From the NCBI GenBank assembly GCA_002436485.1, contig DJMK01000194.1:2497-9275 (forward strand): 6,779 bases of DNA. Direction: 5' to 3'. The DNA comes from Proteobacteria bacterium UBA6492 (GTDB lineage Bacteria > Pseudomonadota > Gammaproteobacteria > UBA6429 > Thiohalophilaceae). A program made the position numbers and the translations under genes. The notes below the pieces were generated by a model. That model made no database searches. It was not told the origin of the DNA and saw nothing but the letters and a program-made list of their open reading frames with translations. This document shows positions 4,322 to 6,779 of the stretch, in pieces (position 1 is the first letter of the stretch; each line of letters opens with the position of its first letter).

Positions 4322-6779
4322 CTAATCCATTTCCCGTTTCAACTTATATATAAGATCCAGTGCTTCCCTGGGACTGAGTGTATCCGGTTCCAGCGTGTCA
4401 AGCAGCTCAAGCACGGGGTGCTTTGGGGGCAAGTCGTGCGGCTTAGATTTTTCCATGGCCGGTTGGTTATTTTTTTGGCCTGATTCGAGCTGTTTTAGTT
4501 TCAACCTGGCCGCCTGGATAACATGCTTGGGAACGCCCGCCAATGCAGCAACCTGCAGTCCGTAGCTATCATTAACACAACCGTCTTTGACCTGGTGCTC
4601 AAAGGTGATGCCATTGCCCTTTTCGATGGCGTCAAAATGAACATTGCGAATAACACGGTTTTGTGTTGGCAAACTGGTCAGCTCAAAATAGTGGGTGGCG
4701 AACAGGGTGAAAGCGCGAATATTTTTTGCGAGATGCGAGGCACAAGCCCAGGCAAGCGACAGACCATCAAACGTACTGGTGCCCCGGCCGATTTCATCAA
4801 GTAATACCAGGCTTTGCTCAGTTGCATTGTGCAGAATGTTTGCTGTTTCGGTCATTTCGACCATGAAGGTGGAACGGCCACTGGTAATGTCGTCCGAGGC
4901 TCCAATCCGAGTAAAAATACGATCGACTGGTCCAATGGTGGCATCAGTAGCAGGCACGTAGCTGCCGGTATAGGCAAGCAGTACGATTAGTGCAATTTGT
5001 CGCATGTAGGTAGACTTGCCACCCATGTTAGGACCGGTGATGATCAGCATGCGCTGTTCAGGTGTGAGGTTGACATCATTTGGTGTAAATACCTGCTCCA
5101 GTGTGTGTTCAATCACAAGGTGACGCCCATCCTTGATCATGATGCCCGGTTGTTGCGTCAGTGTCGGTGGACGCAGGTTTAACGTGTCAGCACGTTCGGC
5201 GAGATTGGTCAATGCATCCAGTTCTGCAAGGGCTGTACTGCAGGTTTGCAATTCAAGCAGGTTTTCGTTGAGTTGTTCGATCAGTGCGGCATAGAGTGAT
5301 TTTTCCCTTGCCAGTGCCCGCTCGCCGGCACTTAGTACTTTGTCCTCAAGTTCCTTGAGTTCGGGGGTAATATAGCGCTCGGTCCCCTTTAACGTCTGCC
5401 GGCGCTGATAATTGTCCGGCACCTTTTCAGCCTGTGCACGGGTAACCTCAATATAGTAACCATGTACCCGGTTGAAACCAATGCGCAGTGTGGGTATGTT
5501 GCTACGCTTTCGTTCTGTTATTTCCATGTCGGCAAGAATATCGCTCACGTTATCGCGAGTGGCGCGTAGCTGGTCGAGCTCCTTGTCGTAACCGGTTGCA
5601 ATGACACCGCCATCCCTGATCAGTTGTGGCGGTTCATCCACAATAGCACGACAGAGTAAATCAACAATGTTCGGGAAAGATCCTATCTGTTCCTGTAATG
5701 CGGTAATCACTTCACTGCTACGATCCGACAAGAGTTCATGCAGGTTGGGTAATTCTTTCAGGGCATAACGTAATTGTGTCAGGTCGCGTGGACGCGCTGA
5801 ACGTAGCGCAACACGTGCCAGTATGCGTTCAATATCACCCATTCCCCGTAACTGGCCATGTACCTGTTCATAGCGGTAATCCTTGAGCAGTGCGGCAATT
5901 GCCTGCTGGCGTTGCGCAATAATGCTGTCATCGCGTAGCGGGCGTTTTAACCAGCGGCGTAACGTGCGGCTGCCCATCGGAGTAGCTGTCAGATCCATGA
6001 CACCGAGCAGTGCATGTTGTTGGTTCCCGGTCAGGCTGGTTTCTATTTCCAGATTACGCTGAGTCGCTGCATCCATGATTACACTGTCAGTTTCTTGTTC
6101 CGGAATCAGCTGATTGATATGGGGTGCCATGCCTTGCTGGGTTTCATTGATATAGTTCAGCAATGCGCCAGCTGCACAAATGGCCGGTTTCATCCCTTCG
6201 ATACCGTAGCCTGCCAGGTTGCGGGTACCGAATTGCTCACCCAGTAACTGTTCAGCCTGCTGTAGTTCAAAATTCCACGGTGCCAATGCAGTCCAGCTGC
6301 CATGCCGTTTAAGGTGGTAATCGTAGCTGGCTGACTCGTCGTAAATCACTTCGGCCGGTTTCAGGCGTTCCAGCTCGGCTTGCAGCGTTTCCTCGGTAGT
6401 GAATTCTGAAGCGGTGAAACGACCGCTACTCAGATCCAGTACCGCCATACCCATTGTGTTTCGCTGCCTGTGTAGAGCGATAATCAGGTTTTCGCGCCGT
6501 TCTTCCAGCAACGCATCATCGGTAACGGTTCCTGGCGTGATAATGCGGACCACTTTTCGTTCCACCGGACCTTTGGAGGTGGCAGGGTCGCCGATCTGCT
6601 CGCATATCGCGATCGATTCACCAAGTTTGATTAATTTGGCGAGGTAACCATCCACCGCATGATAGGGCACACCGGCCATAGGGATAGGCTCGCCACCAGA
6701 CTGCCCGCGGTGTGTTAGTGTGATGTCCAGTAGTTTTGCAGCACGCTTGGCGTCGTCATAGAATAATTCGTAGAAATCC
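4322..6779 (-). CDS. mutS: DNA mismatch repair ATPase MutS, partial (N-terminus outside window)
   Basis: MutS recognises mispaired and looped-out bases and, with ATP, recruits MutL. The 818 residues in view correspond to E. coli MutS from about residue 35, so some 34 residues lie beyond 6779. The mismatch-reading F-Y-E motif is fragment residues 2-4. Other landmarks are the connector and core domains, G-F-N-R-V-H-G-Y-Y-I-E-V near 434-445, clamp-domain E-R-Y-I-T-P-E-L (467-474), Walker A G-P-N-M-G-G-K-S (582-589), S-T-F-M-V-E-M (636-642), Walker B L-V-L-L-D-E (657-662), and A-T-H-Y-F-E-L-T (694-701). The C-terminal tetramer-type helices end in L-I-Y-K-L-K-R-E-M-D. No frameshift is seen. Two oddities: the linker before the C-terminal helices has no clear Q-x-x-L-F/L clamp-binding motif, and the segment I remember in E. 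coli as G-A-A-S-K-S-Y-G is G-C-V-N-D-S-Y-G here. The internal ATG at 6679 is not the start, since the frame stays open to the window edge. Confidence 0.98.
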   Translation of the reverse strand, partial: DFYELFYDDAKRAAKLLDITLTHRGQSGGEPIPMAGVPYHAVDGYLAKLIKLGESIAICEQIGDPATSKGPVERKVVRIITPGTVTDDALLEERRENLIIALHRQRNTMGMAVLDLSSGRFTASEFTTEETLQAELERLKPAEVIYDESASYDYHLKRHGSWTALAPWNFELQQAEQLLGEQFGTRNLAGYGIEGMKPAICAAGALLNYINETQQGMAPHINQLIPEQETDSVIMDAATQRNLEIETSLTGNQQHALLGVMDLTATPMGSRTLRRWLKRPLRDDSIIAQRQQAIAALLKDYRYEQVHGQLRGMGDIERILARVALRSARPRDLTQLRYALKELPNLHELLSDRSSEVITALQEQIGSFPNIVDLLCRAIVDEPPQLIRDGGVIATGYDKELDQLRATRDNVSDILADMEITERKRSNIPTLRIGFNRVHGYYIEVTRAQAEKVPDNYQRRQTLKGTERYITPELKELEDKVLSAGERALAREKSLYAALIEQLNENLLELQTCSTALAELDALTNLAERADTLNLRPPTLTQQPGIMIKDGRHLVIEHTLEQVFTPNDVNLTPEQRMLIITGPNMGGKSTYMRQIALIVLLAYTGSYVPATDATIGPVDRIFTRIGASDDITSGRSTFMVEMTETANILHNATEQSLVLLDEIGRGTSTFDGLSLAWACASHLAKNIRAFTLFATHYFELTSLPTQNRVIRNVHFDAIEKGNGITFEHQVKDGCVNDSYGLQVAALAGVPKHVIQAARLKLKQLESGQKNNQPAMEKSKPHDLPPKHPVLELLDTLEPDTLSPREALDLIYKLKREMD

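Noticed and set aside
4322..6679. MutS starting at the internal ATG at 6679
   Set aside because: The frame is open to the window edge, and the upstream residues match the mismatch-binding domain including F-Y-E, so the true start is outside the window.

Overview
The window reads as a chromosomal segment of a gammaproteobacterium. The MutS sequence runs very close to the E. coli protein, the ferredoxin is of the Azotobacter vinelandii FdI (FdxA) type, and mutS followed by fdxA is a gene order I know from Pseudomonas and its relatives. Base composition is balanced. All real genes lie on the minus strand, so the order of transcription runs from high to low coordinates. No tRNA, rRNA, CRISPR array, insertion sequence or phage gene is visible.

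Layout in transcription order: (1) mutS, 6779-4322, entering from outside the window and missing about 34 N-terminal codons. (2) An 87-base gap with a weak candidate promoter. (3) fdxA, 4234-3911, a 7Fe ferredoxin. (4) A gap of about 200 bases, the main regulatory region here. It holds a perfect-stem hairpin after fdxA, a perfect FNR/Anr-type box (TTGAT-N4-ATCAA, 3790-3803), a -10 element at class II spacing, and an inverted repeat in the predicted leader. (5) A tightly packed gene group: an amino-acid dehydrogenase of the Glu/Leu/Phe/Val family (3702-2590, GTG start preferred), a fused gamma-delta subunit of a 2-oxoacid:ferredoxin oxidoreductase (2573-1635), its alpha subunit (1638-394, ATGA overlap) and its beta subunit (383-1, GTG start, cut by the window edge).

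Taken together, the last four genes look like an oxygen-regulated, ferredoxin-linked module. The dehydrogenase would interconvert an amino acid and its 2-oxoacid, and the oxidoreductase would interconvert that 2-oxoacid plus CoA with acyl-CoA, CO2 and reduced ferredoxin. FdxA, encoded immediately upstream, is an obvious candidate electron partner. The dehydrogenase has Ile and Ala where glutamate dehydrogenases have the Lys and Ser that hold the side-chain carboxylate. A hydrophobic (leucine/valine-like) substrate is therefore more likely than glutamate, and the oxidoreductase may act on a branched-chain 2-oxoacid as well as, or instead of, pyruvate. The direction (amino-acid oxidation or reductive synthesis) cannot be read from the sequence. 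The most interesting point is this pairing under a near-ideal FNR-type promoter, placed next to mutS-fdxA where Pseudomonas carries rpoS.
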